A DNA stretch of 64,000 nucleotides from NCBI GenBank assembly GCA_902806565.1, contig CADCXA010000059.1:744001-808000 (forward strand). Reading direction: 5' to 3'. A program made the translations under genes and the position numbers. The DNA is from Hypoxylon rubiginosum. Its lineage: Eukaryota; Ascomycota; Sordariomycetes; Xylariales; Hypoxylaceae. Position 1 is the first letter of the stretch; every line of letters starts with the position of its first letter. Positions 1 to 10,182 of this stretch are shown here, piece after piece. Below the pieces are notes generated by a model. It had not been told where the DNA came from, did no database searches, and saw only the letters and a list, made by a program, of their open reading frames with translations.

Positions 1-1508
1 CCCTTGAGATAGAAGTTCCAGCTGCCATTCATGATGTTGTCCTTCCCGTTAACAAGCCAGCGATTCGGATGAATGACACCCCACCCTCGGCCCAGATTGT
101 GCCATGCACCTTTGACCAATCAGTACACCAAAAGGCATTACAGAACCAACGAATATACAAGGAGCCCGTGGAATTCTACCACCCGTCTAAGAAGGAAGCT
201 GCGCTAAAGCATCACCTGAATGCGAAAAGTAGGAGACAACACGAGACCCCATACACCGATGGTCAGAGTTCTGCATCGACAACCGACATATCGTCATCAA
301 TCATACCATCAACAATACAGGAAGAAATTTCTAGAAAGGACCTACCGCCGAGCTGGCGTATCAACGTAGCTATTTCTCCTTCAAGAGAACCATCCACCAC
401 CGGTGATGGTCACAACACTCAAGATTCTCCGTTGCATCAACAACATTCGCCCGAGTATAGGCCTCCATCACCACTACTTAGGTCTTCGCCACCTACTCGA
501 CACACTCTTCGTATATCACCTCCGGCCAGTACTAAGCAAGTCTCGCCATCGCAGACCCCTTTCATCCGTTATACCATGACTTATCCAAATTATAATGGAA
601 GCATCGGTGATTTTGTGACCGCTTGCATGTATATCCAGCTGCAACAGCGAAGGATTCGAACCTCTTTATACGACGACTTCATCCGAGCTTGGCACGAGGG
701 TTATATTGCGTATGTTAGGGAATGCGATAACTCGAAACCTCCTCTAAAGGCGCTGAAAGCCATCGATTGGTACAACGACATAGACGAAGATCCCCTATTC
801 ACCTCAAGGATCATCACGAAGCAGAACCTCGATTCGACTCTTAATTTCTACCCTGATGAACTTCGTTCTGCCCGCAGCCTACTGGGCGTGTCACCAAGGC
901 CAACCCCGGAGACAACAAGTGGTCCAAATATTACCCCATCAATAGAGAATCATAAGCCTGCCCCGGCAGAGAACGCCACTCGAGCAGATAAGAATAGAGG
1001 CGTAGAAACTCTAGGCATTCCAGACGACCCGAAACCGGAATCATCTAAGGCCGGTTCTATCACCGTACCCCTACCGACCACGTCCGCACTGCCACGGCAG
1101 CAACAAAAAACTGGGATATTACCACTTAACAAATCGATGAGCGAGATAGAGAAGAAGCCAGCCGCAACAAGAGAATTGGTGCGGTCCTTTTCCGAGTCTG
1201 CTCAGCATAAGAGGAAGGCTAGCGAGGACATCGGCAATGTCCCGTCAAAGAGGCTCTCGGTTAATTCCCTACCTAAATCCGAATCCGGAAGCATTACAAG
1301 CGTCAACTCTGAAGTTTCCAAGGGTATACAGCAGAGCTCCGTTGCGCCCAGCTCTGCAAGTGGGAGAAAGAAGAAATATGCCAATGAGTCAGAACGAAGA
1401 GCTGAGCAATTCAAGAAGCACTTGAAGAAACGGATGCAGGGGAAAAGGGATAGCATTACCAGCTCCGCACCTGTAAGTAATACTCCAACATCTGCTCAGA
1501 GGGAGTAG
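1..1508 (+). CDS. Unrecognised Ser/Pro-rich nuclear-type protein, 3' part only
   Basis: The frame is open from the left edge of the window (read from base 3) through the first internal ATG at 69 to a TAG at 1506-1508, so this is the C-terminal part of a longer protein. Seen: a long disordered first part rich in Ser, Pro and Thr; a compact block at roughly 575-880 with a run of aromatic and charged residues (motifs such as YPNYNGSIGDF and WHEGYIAYV) that looks like a small helical domain; then another disordered stretch with basic clusters (HKRKASED, KKKYANESERR) that could serve as nuclear localisation signals. I do not recognise the family. A role at chromatin or telomeres is possible for this kind of architecture, but nothing here proves it. 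The full 5' end lies outside the window. Confidence 0.65.
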   Translation, partial: LEIEVPAAIHDVVLPVNKPAIRMNDTPPSAQIVPCTFDQSVHQKALQNQRIYKEPVEFYHPSKKEAALKHHLNAKSRRQHETPYTDGQSSASTTDISSSIIPSTIQEEISRKDLPPSWRINVAISPSREPSTTGDGHNTQDSPLHQQHSPEYRPPSPLLRSSPPTRHTLRISPPASTKQVSPSQTPFIRYTMTYPNYNGSIGDFVTACMYIQLQQRRIRTSLYDDFIRAWHEGYIAYVRECDNSKPPLKALKAIDWYNDIDEDPLFTSRIITKQNLDSTLNFYPDELRSARSLLGVSPRPTPETTSGPNITPSIENHKPAPAENATRADKNRGVETLGIPDDPKPESSKAGSITVPLPTTSALPRQQQKTGILPLNKSMSEIEKKPAATRELVRSFSESAQHKRKASEDIGNVPSKRLSVNSLPKSESGSITSVNSEVSKGIQQSSVAPSSASGRKKKYANESERRAEQFKKHLKKRMQGKRDSITSSAPVSNTPTSAQRE

Positions 1509-2241
1509 GCAGCCGAACAAGGCAGAAACTCTTGGCTGTCGGTCTACATTGCTTAGGAGATGTTGTGATACCCCCCTGATTTACTATGATTCATATTAAC
1601 TACAACAATCAATGCCATGAGCATACAACTGAGAATCGTTGCCTGCGTTTCCGATGTGAGATGCTCGGTGAAATACCACCTTCCCACAATGCCGACTAGA
1701 GTAGTAGACACATTTGGAATAATGGCTAGTCCAAGACAAGGTAAGAACCCAGGGCTTAGTAAATCCCAGACACCAAGACAGGCAATCTTCTAGAGCGTAC
1801 CCACGGTTCCCTCGATACCAAGACACTAGAGATGGTCCCTGATCGTCGACGAATTGTCTCCACTCTCTTGCAAACACCAAATTCTGGAACAAGAGGACTC
1901 AGCCCAGTGGTAATTAAAAGCTTTCCCTTTTACGCACGAAAAGAATCCAAAGTGTAAAAGGAGTTGAGCGAATATAACGTCGGGTATGTGTGTATGTGAG
2001 ATATATAAAATCAGTCTGCGAGTTCTACAAATAGCTTATGAGTCCGTGAGTCCAAATCATTGTTCTCGCAACGATTCAAGCCATGGGATCTTATGTGTTC
2101 GTCAGTTCTCTATGATGTGATTAGTGGGCCAGCCGAGCCTTACATGCTCATACTTATGGTTCTCTCATGTGTACACCCTAATCGTACATATCCAGCCATC
2201 CTCGGTTCTCACATCTCACATTTTCGCCACCCGCCAGCTTT
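1509..2241. other. Intergenic between two converging genes, with one odd hydrophobic frame
   Basis: This is the 3' flank shared by the upstream gene and the BolA gene. It contains no complete recognisable gene. The minus-strand frame at 1553-1789 is listed separately because its translation looks protein-like. Confidence 0.5.
1553..1789 (-). pseudogene. Possible remnant of a membrane-protein gene
   Basis: On the minus strand the frame between a TAG at 1790-1792 and a TAA at 1553-1555 has no ATG at its beginning. It encodes 78 residues with two strongly hydrophobic segments joined by a polar loop (around GRWYFTEHLTSETQ), the second ending in a run like MALIVVVNMN. The look is that of the last two transmembrane helices of a carrier. 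There is too little room before the BolA gene for a normal-length transporter, and no convincing upstream exon, so a decayed fragment is the best reading. Chance is a real alternative, and I do not recognise the family. Confidence 0.25.
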
Positions 2242-2751
2242 TCAACTCGCCTCAGCAGCATTAGCAGCACGCTCTCGTTCCTGGTATCTCTGCTCCTCCT
2301 CGGGGGTCATGGTGCGCAGCTGCAGGGCGTGGATACCCCCGTCCTGGACCATCTCGTCCTTGAGCAGCTGGTAGACGACGCGGTGGCGGGCGGGCTGCAT
2401 CTTGGACCTGAAAGCGTCCGAGGTGATGACCAGCCGGAAATGGGTCTCCCTGGAGGTGCTACCCACCATGGCCTGGTGGTGGGCGTGTTTGGCGGAGTCA
2501 TTGAAGATCTCGAGGCGAGAGGGTTCGAGGGCGTCGGTTATCTGGAGCGGGAGGGAAGAGAGAGTAAACTGATTAGTGAGACCGCTTACTATATTATACT
2601 CATTCCACCGGGGGGCCGAGGCTGAGTGTGCATTCACCTTTGTCCGAATGGCATCCTCCATCGGTGTATTGGAGGTCGCTGCTGATGATGCCATAGTGGA
2701 AAGCTGTCTGGCTGCCCTGCCGGTCCAGGCTCGCACGTGTCTCTGCAGCAT
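2242..2751 (-). CDS. BolA-like protein, probably mitochondrial
   Basis: Two exons, 2638-2751 and 2242-2541, joined by a 96 bp GT-AG intron (2542-2637), give 137 residues. The N-terminus is rich in Arg, Ser and Ala without acidic residues (MLQRHVRAWTGRAARQLST), as expected of a mitochondrial presequence. The BolA fold follows, with the family pattern EIFNDSAKHAHHQAM, then THFRLVITSDAF and the C-terminal RHRVVYQLLKDEM...GIHALQL. Known for the family: BolA proteins pair with monothiol glutaredoxins and act in iron-sulfur cluster delivery. The conserved histidines that bind the cluster are visible in the H-x-H region and near RHR. The start at 2751 was preferred to the upstream ATG at 2802 because the targeting signal begins there. 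The intron is a multiple of three and stop-free, so an unspliced message would stay in frame. Confidence 0.9.
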   Translation of the reverse strand: MLQRHVRAWTGRAARQLSTMASSAATSNTPMEDAIRTKVNAHSASAPRWNEYNIVSGLTNQFTLSSLPLQITDALEPSRLEIFNDSAKHAHHQAMVGSTSRETHFRLVITSDAFRSKMQPARHRVVYQLLKDEMVQDGGIHALQLRTMTPEEEQRYQERERAANAAEAS

Positions 2752-3834
2752 ATGTAGGTAGAGATGTAGGGTGTGGTAGGGTATGTATGTGAGGTTAAAC
2801 ACCCCCGCTTCTTCTTGTATGTCTGGCCTGGTTTTCTTTTTCTTTTTTTCTCGAAGCCTCAGGGATCGAATCTTTTAAATCCCCGATCAGATAATGCGTG
2901 TTGACTAAAACGGGTAGGTAAGGGTTGTCTCAAAAGGTGTTGAAGGTGGTGGTCGCTAGTAGACGGACGAATTGTATGACACTATATCGTAACTTAATGG
3001 AGCCTCCAAGACTGTAAGAAGACTCTCCTTCTAGTAGGTCTAGGTAGGGTGGACCATAAGAGCCTAGGCTAGGTGCGTACGTCTATCGGGTTGGTGGGCA
3101 GGTGGGGCAAGGCGAGCATTATTTTCGGCCGTCCGATGTGGACCCGGGACGAAGCTAATCAGCGCTGGAAAGTAATTGGCCAATAAGAAAGAGTCGCGGT
3201 AGAAAAAGCGACCCCGAAAAACCTCAACATTTCCCACAAGTCTCGCCCTTGCTTAGACCCCCAAGCTCACCAGCTTACCAGCTTACCAGCTTACACAGCT
3301 CAGCTTCACCCAAAATCCGCACTACATACTACTACTACTACCCTATTACCACACGGTGATCTCGGGCATATTCAAAACGATTGTCCGATGTCTGGAACCC
3401 ATTCCTAGCTAGCAGATACGATACGATTACACTACGATACACTACGCCGGATACCAAGAATCAAGGACCAAGGCACACACACACGCAGGCACACGCAGAC
3501 ACGCGCAGGGCACACGCATTCAAGACACGCCACTTATCGGTATCGACTAAGATGGAAGTGTACCTATCTCGGATCTGACTGAGACGGAATACACCAAATA
3601 CACCGAAATACACTACAACCACTACTTCGTACAATACAGCGTTTTTATCCCAACCCCTGCTCTCGATTTCTTGGTATTTCAAATACCCATTTTCCCCAGC
3701 ACATCCTCCGGGTTCATCCTCCTGCCTGTTTAGACGGGCTCTGCATGGGGGTACCTAGGGATTATGTCAAACGAAGAGGCGGCTGTAAACACTAAAACTA
3801 CTTATTTACTAAACTTCCCTCGTTATACCCCGTG
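2752..3834. other. Intergenic region with short tandem repeats
   Basis: About 1 kb of divergent promoter between BolA (minus) and the acyl-CoA synthetase (plus). It holds a threefold accagctt-type repeat near 3268-3300, a CTA trinucleotide run near 3325-3345 and a CA-rich stretch near 3474-3520. The 65-codon frame in this stretch is made of these repeats and is not credible as a gene. Confidence 0.6.
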
Positions 3835-6500
3835 ATGCGATTGTGTGGTACTGGGCTTCGTCTGATAGTTAATGCTTCGCCGTCGTCTCAGCTGTTTAAG
3901 TCTATTTCAGCTGCCCATTCTTTGAGCCGTTGTTTTATAGCTGGTGCTGTTCCTGTCCCTGGTTCTGTTCCTGGTCCTGGTCCTATTCCTGGCCCTGGTG
4001 CTACTAGTACATATACCAGTACAAATACCAGTACAAATACCACGCCCGGCCCGCATCCTTGTGCTTTGTCCAACCATCCCTCTCACCCCTTCGGCAAATT
4101 CACCAACACCCACATCAGGATGGCGTCTCCTCTAACCCTCCCTAAGCTGCCCATCTTCGAGGCCATTGCTAGACATAACCCCCAGTCCACCGCCATAGTC
4201 CACTGCTTGTCGCGCCGAACGTTCAAGTATGGCGAGCTTCTCCCAGACGTAAGCCGCGTGCGTGACCGGATACTCGAGGCGGCCGGCAAGTCGGACATCC
4301 GGGGCGAGCGGGTTGCTTTCTTAATAGAGAACAGCTACGACTATGTCGGTATGAGCTCTCCGGATCCTATGGAAACCCAGGCTTTACAAGTCTTCCGTCT
4401 CGAAAATAGCCGGTTACTAACTTGCACAATGTAGTCACATATTTGGCCGTCCTAGCCGCACACGCGATCGCCCTGCCGCTCTCGCCTCCTTTCCCAGCTC
4501 CCGAGCTACAATACATCCTATCGCACTCCCAAGCCATCCTCCTGCTGCACTCGCCCAAGTTTGCCTCGAAAGTCGACGATGTCCTCACCACACCGAGCAA
4601 GGAGCTCGATGTTACGCCGTCACCGACCGCTGTCGAATTGCCGAAGCACCTCGGCGCAATCTCGGAGACCTTCGAGCCGGTTGAACTCGTGGAAGATGAG
4701 AATGCGGAGGGAGCTGGCATGATGCTGTATACATCCGGAACGACCAACCGACCCAAGGGAGTATTGCTTCCGGAGACCGCCCTTACGGCCCAGGCCCAGG
4801 CCCTGATCCAGGCCTGGAAGTATTCGCCTTCAGATAGATTGCTGCATGTACTGCCTCTCCACCACATCCACGGCACCGTAAACGCCGTCCTCACACCACT
4901 CTTCGCCGGCAGCAGCATCGAGTTCCTCTTCCCTTTCAACGGTGACGCCGTATGGCGACGATTTGCCAGCCCCTTCCTGGACGCACCCCAAGTCCTCGCT
5001 GCCGCCGCCGCCGCCAAGACAAATGGTGTTGCTCAGCCTGTGAAGGCAAATGTCATCACTAACAGCATCTCCCATACCGTTAAGGCGGCGAAACCCAACG
5101 GCGTTACTAATGGCATCGCCGTCCACCCGGTCGTGAAGACCAATGGGTTCCACCCCGTGGCCCCTGAAATTAACGGGCCGCCTACTCCCGTCACAGACAC
5201 CAACGGCACCACGACCCCGGCTCTGACTGCGGAATTGAACGGCTTCGGCAATGCCGCCTCGTCGGAGATTAGCCGCCTGGCGGCGGTCATCAGCCAGCTC
5301 GCCGCCGAGGTGAACAACCTAGCAGCCAAGATCAGCCAACCGGCCGCACAGCCCGCAGCGCTGACGAACGGTCTGAACCACGCCATCGCCCAGCAGACCA
5401 ACGACACGCCGCTCACCCCGACCCTGTCGACAAACGGCATCAACACCCCCGTCGAGGCACCCGTCGCCGAGGTCGAGACGCCGGTTGCTGAGGTCAAGCT
5501 GCCGGAGGCTCCCAAGGCGAAGGCGGCCGACCCCGCCAGCGAGGACAAGTACAAGAACATGTCGCGCGTCAAGATCACTTTCTTCACCGTCGTCCCCACC
5601 GTCTACACCCGCCTCCTATCCATCCACAAGACGCTGCCGGCCAACCTGGCCGAGGCCGGCCGCATCGCCGTCAGCCCCGAGCACATGCGCGTATCCATCT
5701 CGGGCTCCGCGGCGCTGCCCACGCCCGTCAAGCGCGCGTGGAAGGACCTCAGCCGCGGCAACGTGCTGCTGGAGCGGTACGGCATGACGGAGGTCGGCAT
5801 GGCGCTGTCGTGCGGCCTCGACTACGCGGACCGCGTCGACGGGTCCGTCGGGTGGCCGCTCCCCGGCGTCGAGGCGCGCCTCGTCGACACCGAGACGGGC
5901 GTCGTCGTCGAGGACGACCCGACGGGCGAGGTCGAAAGGTCGGGCGAGATCCAGCTCCGCGGCGCCAACGTGTTCCGCGAGTACTGGGCCAACCCGACCG
6001 CCACCGCCAAGGAGTTCGTGCCCGCGGACGACGGCCAGGGTCTCTGGTTCAAGACGGGCGACGTCGCCGTACGGCGACCCGTGGCCACGGCCGGCGCGGG
6101 CGCCGTCAGCGGCGAGTGGGCGCAGGGCCCCATGTACTTCATCCTGGGCCGGCAGAGCGCCGACATCATCAAGTCGGGCGGCGAGAAGGTGTCGGCCCTG
6201 GAAGTAGAGCGCGAGCTGCTGTCGCTGCCCGAGATCAGCGAGTGCGCGGTGGTGGCGGTGCCGTCGGGCAAGTGGGGCCAGAAGGTGGGCGCCGTCGTGA
6301 TCCACAGCGCCGACCACCTGGGCCCGGCCTGGCGGCCCCTCGACATGCGGCGCGCCCTCAAGGGCCGCCTCGCCAACTACAAGATCCCCCAGGTGCTCCG
6401 CGTCGTCGACCACATCCCCCGCAACGCCATGGGCAAGATCAACAAGAAGGACCTCCTCCGCAAGGTCTTCCTCGACGACTTTAGCGGCGACGAGATGTGA
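3835..6500 (+). CDS. AMP-dependent acyl-CoA synthetase (malonyl-CoA synthetase/ACSF3-like) with large insertion
   Basis: Two exons, 3835-4348 and 4435-6500, with an 86 bp intron carrying a clear branch site (ctaac), give 859 residues. The ANL-superfamily motifs are all present: the phosphate loop YTSGTTNRPKGV near residue 269, HHIHGTVN, the ERYGMTE motif, the hinge TGDVAV, and the C-terminal PRNAMGKINKKDLL near 833 with the adenylation lysine. Order and motifs fit the malonyl-/methylmalonyl-CoA synthetase group, which activates a short dicarboxylic acid with ATP and CoA. The N-terminus is Arg/Ser/Leu-rich without acids, suggesting mitochondrial import; an alternative start at 4120 would remove it and give 764 residues. 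A roughly 185-residue low-complexity insertion (about 363-547) rich in TNG and Ala/Pro splits the region between FNGDAVWRRF and ITFFTVVPTVYT. Most family members are near 550-600 residues. Confidence 0.88.
3950..4050 (+). repeat. Tandem short repeats in the leader of the acyl-CoA synthetase
   Basis: Two adjacent arrays lie here: imperfect cctggt/cctgtt units encoding a Pro-Gly run, then three copies of accagtacaaat encoding Thr-Ser-Asn. They fall between the candidate targeting peptide and the ATG at 4120, which supports the view that this segment is a dispensable linker or an untranslated leader. Confidence 0.7.
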
Positions 6501-7512
6501 AAAAAAGAAAAAGGACTTGTTTGTTCCTGCTGACGTGGAAGGGAGAGAGATGAGATAAGAAGGGGATAAGGGGATGATGTTGGGTCTAATGCGTGAAAGA
6601 TGATGAAACGAAACGAACGAATGAGCAAGCAATAGCTTGGTTCAACATGAAGCGTGATGAAAGAGACAAATCACCGACGACGATGAAAATTTTGAGAGGA
6701 ATGGAAATGGGGCAGAAATGTGTATATGTGTTGTTGCGGTGGTGGAAAGAGAGGTTTGGACTTTGTGCGCGCTGCTCGATATATTGATACTCCGGGAAAC
6801 ACTTGTCCATACATCCTGTTATCTTCCTCTTCTTTTTTTATAACTTCTTCTCTTTCCTTTACCTCGTTCAGCCCGTCGACAATCCAAACCTCTTGTACAT
6901 AGTCTTTCCTTTCCTCTTCAAGTTTTTTTTTTTTATCTTCTAATCCTATTCTATGGTAGAATTAGAATGAATGAGGCTCGCTCGCCCAACCCATAGAAAA
7001 AAGAGACCCCTATCCTATTAGGTTGTCTACTTCAGCTTGTGTTATTGGTTACCGGTATATATATATCAGTTGAATTCAAATCACATGCAATATTATTCGC
7101 GAAAATACTGAAACTCTTGTGAATGTTTATGATATGACTTAAGTCTACCTGCAACAAAAGACTACGCGCGCAAATGGTTACGGCTTGGTTGGTGGCGAGT
7201 ACATTTTGCTCAGCTCACTCGTCCTTTTTCCCCCTTTGCCTATCAGGTGCGAGGAAAAATATGGATGTCATATCGGGCAATAGTTATGCCACCAACGCCC
7301 TGCACTCCAGAAACACTATTCCATGCCCTCTGATATTTCCTTGCTTCGTTTCGTAATGGCGGCTAGCAGTGTACAGTTGAGCTTAGCCCCTCGTTCGTTC
7401 CAAAAGGCCCACCGCGAGAGGTATACCAATCATCCAGGCCGAAGATGTAGTCGAATTGAACCACATCTTTTCCTTCTTCTTTTGGCCGGGGTATCAAGAT
7501 CGATGATGATGG
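6501..7512. other. Intergenic, converging 3' ends
   Basis: This holds the 3' flanks of the acyl-CoA synthetase (plus) and eIF4E (minus). The first 400 bases are purine-rich on the plus strand, followed by pyrimidine-rich runs near 6820-6940. I see no gene. Confidence 0.6.
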
Positions 7513-8398
7513 TTAGACGGTTAACTTGGCCTTTGCTCGGGTGCTACCGCTGTGGGCAGCATCGGTGTGGCCCGAGAACTCGACGATCTCGGCCTCGGGG
7601 AGCTTCAGGACGGTCTTGAACTGCCGGCCAATAGCCTTCAGGATCTCCTGTCCCTTCTCGACGGAGCGGCCCTTGCCTCCGGCCACGTCGCCGTCGCCCC
7701 GGCCCGGGATGCTCTTGCCGATGGTGCGCGTCCAGACGCCGATGCGGTAGAAGGCCTTGCGGACGTTGACGACGACGCCCATGACCTCGCCGTCGTCCTC
7801 GTCCTCGAGGGTCTCGCCAATGGCGGCCAGCATGGTATGCAGCCACAGGTCATTGATGTCGACGCTGCGCTTGTCCTTGAACTGGTACGACCACTTGCCG
7901 CCGTGCTTGTTCTGGGGGTCCTCCCACTCCGGTCGCACACCTTCCTTGAACAGGTGGTAGTCGGATTTGAGAGCTAGGTCGGAGACAGGCGCGATGTTGT
8001 TCTGTAGATGGAAGAGTGGTATTAGACATGATTCGGTCGCAAATGATGACGGAAAACGGATTGACTTACGTAGATTCCCCAGAACTCCTCGACGGAATTG
8101 AAGGTAATGACTTCTTTCAACAAGTCGTTCCAGTTGTCTCCCTGTTTGCTGTTAGTGCTGGAACATGCGAGCGCGACGGCGAGAGACTAGAGTGTAGGCT
8201 ACTAACCTTGCCGCTAGAGGGCTTGGTGAACCACAAGGTCCATTTGTTCTGAAGGGGGTGCTTCACGTTGAAGTTGTCCTTGTCGTGAAAGACCGTGATC
8301 AGCTTGCCGCCGCTCTCCGGGGTAGCGGTATCGCTAGACGATGTCTTATCGCCGTTGGGAGAGATGGGAATAGTGGTGAGATCAACTTGTTCCGACAT
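7513..8398 (-). CDS. Translation initiation factor eIF4E (cap-binding protein)
   Basis: Three exons, 8207-8398, 8070-8141 and 7513-8001, with introns of 65 and 68 bp, give 250 residues. The conserved core is plain: HPLQNKWTLWF near the N-terminus, VEEFWGIYNNI across the second splice junction, then FKEGVRPEWEDPQNKHGGKW, and WLHTMLAAIGE further on. The tryptophans of the first and third blocks and the Glu of RPEWED are the residues that stack on and contact the m7G cap in the family. The protein recruits capped mRNA to eIF4G in the cytosol. The C-terminus carries a family-typical FKTVLKLPE segment and a lineage-specific tail. All three junctions keep phase zero. The start is the first ATG of the frame. 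Confidence 0.95.
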
Positions 8399-9354
8399 CT
8401 TGAATTCTGATGCAGGTACTAGGAGAGAGGTATGTGACGGAGAAACGAAGTCCGGGGATTGTTGGTGGTTGGTGGTTGATGGGATGGCGATACGAAGTGC
8501 CTAAGTAAGACGGGAACCGTGGACGAAGGTGCTGGTGCGCTCGAGTCGATTTAGAAAGAACCTTAGGCTGAGGAAAGTCAATCCTTTATCTGAGGTCGAA
8601 CGAGCCGTAGTTTCTTTGCTGCGCGACGGCAATTGTTGTTTTGTTGATTTATTAGGCGGATCGGTTATGAAACGTCAGGGAAGGGGCAATCGATCGTAGA
8701 AGGATGAATTTCGCGACGAGCAACAGGCGATGAGCAATGGCCGTTTGTCGATGGTCGGTGAAAAAGTAGCAACCGGAGAAGCGAAAGCTTAAAGTCGGGT
8801 CTGTATCCGAAGGAGATGCTCAATTGTGACTTCGCGCCAGGCAGAAGTCGTCGACGTTTTTATGTCGGTCTAATAAAAGGGTTTTTTTTCAGGGACTGGG
8901 AAGTTATCGTCGGCGCAGGTGGTGGGGTGGCTTTTTTTTAGAAATCGCAAATCCAATTGTACCTTAGCCTTACCACATGCATGTATGTATCCGCCACATG
9001 TGGCGTTGTCCCTGTGCCACTAATCTAGCTCTGTTTCGTTACAAGCATAACATGTATATATAAAACATGCTACCTAACAGATTCCGTCCAACGATGCTTC
9101 GCCTTGATCATCACCATTGCTGTGACTCATTCGATTGCATATACACTACATATATATAGTAGGCAGGTACCTTGATCGCGGTACATAAATTCGAAGAGGC
9201 AGCGCAAACTTCATCGACCTGTATCTCTCCTTCATGATTTCTCGCGTCTGTTCAAATTTAGGACCTTCTTGCATTACCCTTTAGTCACAACCTCACTCAT
9301 GGGTTACACGTTGCTATATACGCGTATGGAGGCTCGCTTCCAGAATTCAATACC
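8399..9354. promoter_or_regulatory. Divergent promoter region of eIF4E and the 2OG oxygenase
   Basis: The two genes read away from each other across 956 bp. The half near eIF4E has poly-T runs (8880-8890, 8931-8939); the half near the oxygenase has TATA-like tracts (tatatata near 9054, tatatatag near 9151). I see no coding signal. The promoter function is inferred from gene layout. Confidence 0.5.
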
Positions 9355-10182
9355 ATGGCATCAGACGCACCCGCGGGCGAGGTGTCCCTTCTCGACTCCT
9401 ACAGCCCGGATAGACCTCCCGTAACAGCAATGCGCATCGACTTCTCCAAGACCCCCTTAGCTCCCCACTACAGCCCCTATTTCGCTATGGTCATAGATAG
9501 CCTCCTCACACCTGCAGAATGCGCTGCTGTCATCGCATCCGCAGGGTCTAACTGGCGGGATCTGAAGAAGGGAGACTCGTGGCGCGAGTGCGAACAGATC
9601 CTATCCGTCTCCCCTGATTGGGCCAAGGCCCTCTCTGAACGGCTGGCGCCGCATTTGCCTGACGAGATAAAAGTCCTCAAAAAGGGCGACGTACTGTCAG
9701 AGCACATCGCAGGCCCATCAAACCTGAGGGCCAGCCAGGGTGCCAGTAAGACCGTCTGGAGACTCAGAGGAGCTGACGAGAGGCTCAGTTTCTTGCGATA
9801 TCGACCCGGCCACCACTTCAAGCCTCATTGTGATGCGTTATACTCTCCCGGCAACAAAGAAAAGAGCTTTTTAACATGTCAAATCTATCTAAGTGATATG
9901 CCCGAGGGGCAGCAAGGCGGTGAGGGCTCGGGAGGGGAGACTAGGTTCTGGCCGAGTCGCACAGGTATGGGGAGACAGAGCAAGAAGTCTGGAGGTGTAG
10001 AGGAAGACGAACAGCATACTGAAAATGAGTCGTTTTTGAATATTGAACCCAAGATAGGCAGAGCGCTTGTATTCCAGCAACGAATGCTATGGCATTCCGG
10101 ACAGGAGGTCAAGCGTGGAGAGAAGTTTACTGTAAGGCTCGATCTGATGTACAACCATCACTTTGAGAAACCTTCGAAATAG
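9355..10182 (+). CDS. 2-oxoglutarate/Fe(II) dioxygenase, prolyl 4-hydroxylase-like
   Basis: A single exon of 275 residues. The double-stranded beta-helix signature is visible: HCD at residues 158-160 within GHHFKPHCDALY supplies the first two iron ligands, and the histidine of MLWHSGQEV (247) supplies the third. The arginine of KFTVRLDLMY about ten residues later fits the 2-oxoglutarate carboxylate ligand. A helical N-terminal part with DSLLTPAECAAVI and the conserved ETRFWP region match P4H-type enzymes. The substrate cannot be read from sequence; fungal members without a signal peptide usually act in the cytosol or nucleus on proteins or small molecules. No signal peptide is present. The insertion around residues 205-225 is Ser/Gly/Glu-rich and probably a loop. 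Confidence 0.85.
   Translation: MASDAPAGEVSLLDSYSPDRPPVTAMRIDFSKTPLAPHYSPYFAMVIDSLLTPAECAAVIASAGSNWRDLKKGDSWRECEQILSVSPDWAKALSERLAPHLPDEIKVLKKGDVLSEHIAGPSNLRASQGASKTVWRLRGADERLSFLRYRPGHHFKPHCDALYSPGNKEKSFLTCQIYLSDMPEGQQGGEGSGGETRFWPSRTGMGRQSKKSGGVEEDEQHTENESFLNIEPKIGRALVFQQRMLWHSGQEVKRGEKFTVRLDLMYNHHFEKPSK

Noticed and set aside
651..661. tRNA B-box-like ggattcgaacc
   Set aside because: It lies inside an open coding frame, with no matching A-box or cloverleaf around it.
3381..3578. 65-codon plus-strand frame before the acyl-CoA synthetase
   Set aside because: It is built mostly from CA-rich simple repeats.
5616..6632. 338-codon minus-strand frame opposite the acyl-CoA synthetase
   Set aside because: It is the antisense shadow of a GC-rich exon whose sense strand has clear catalytic motifs.
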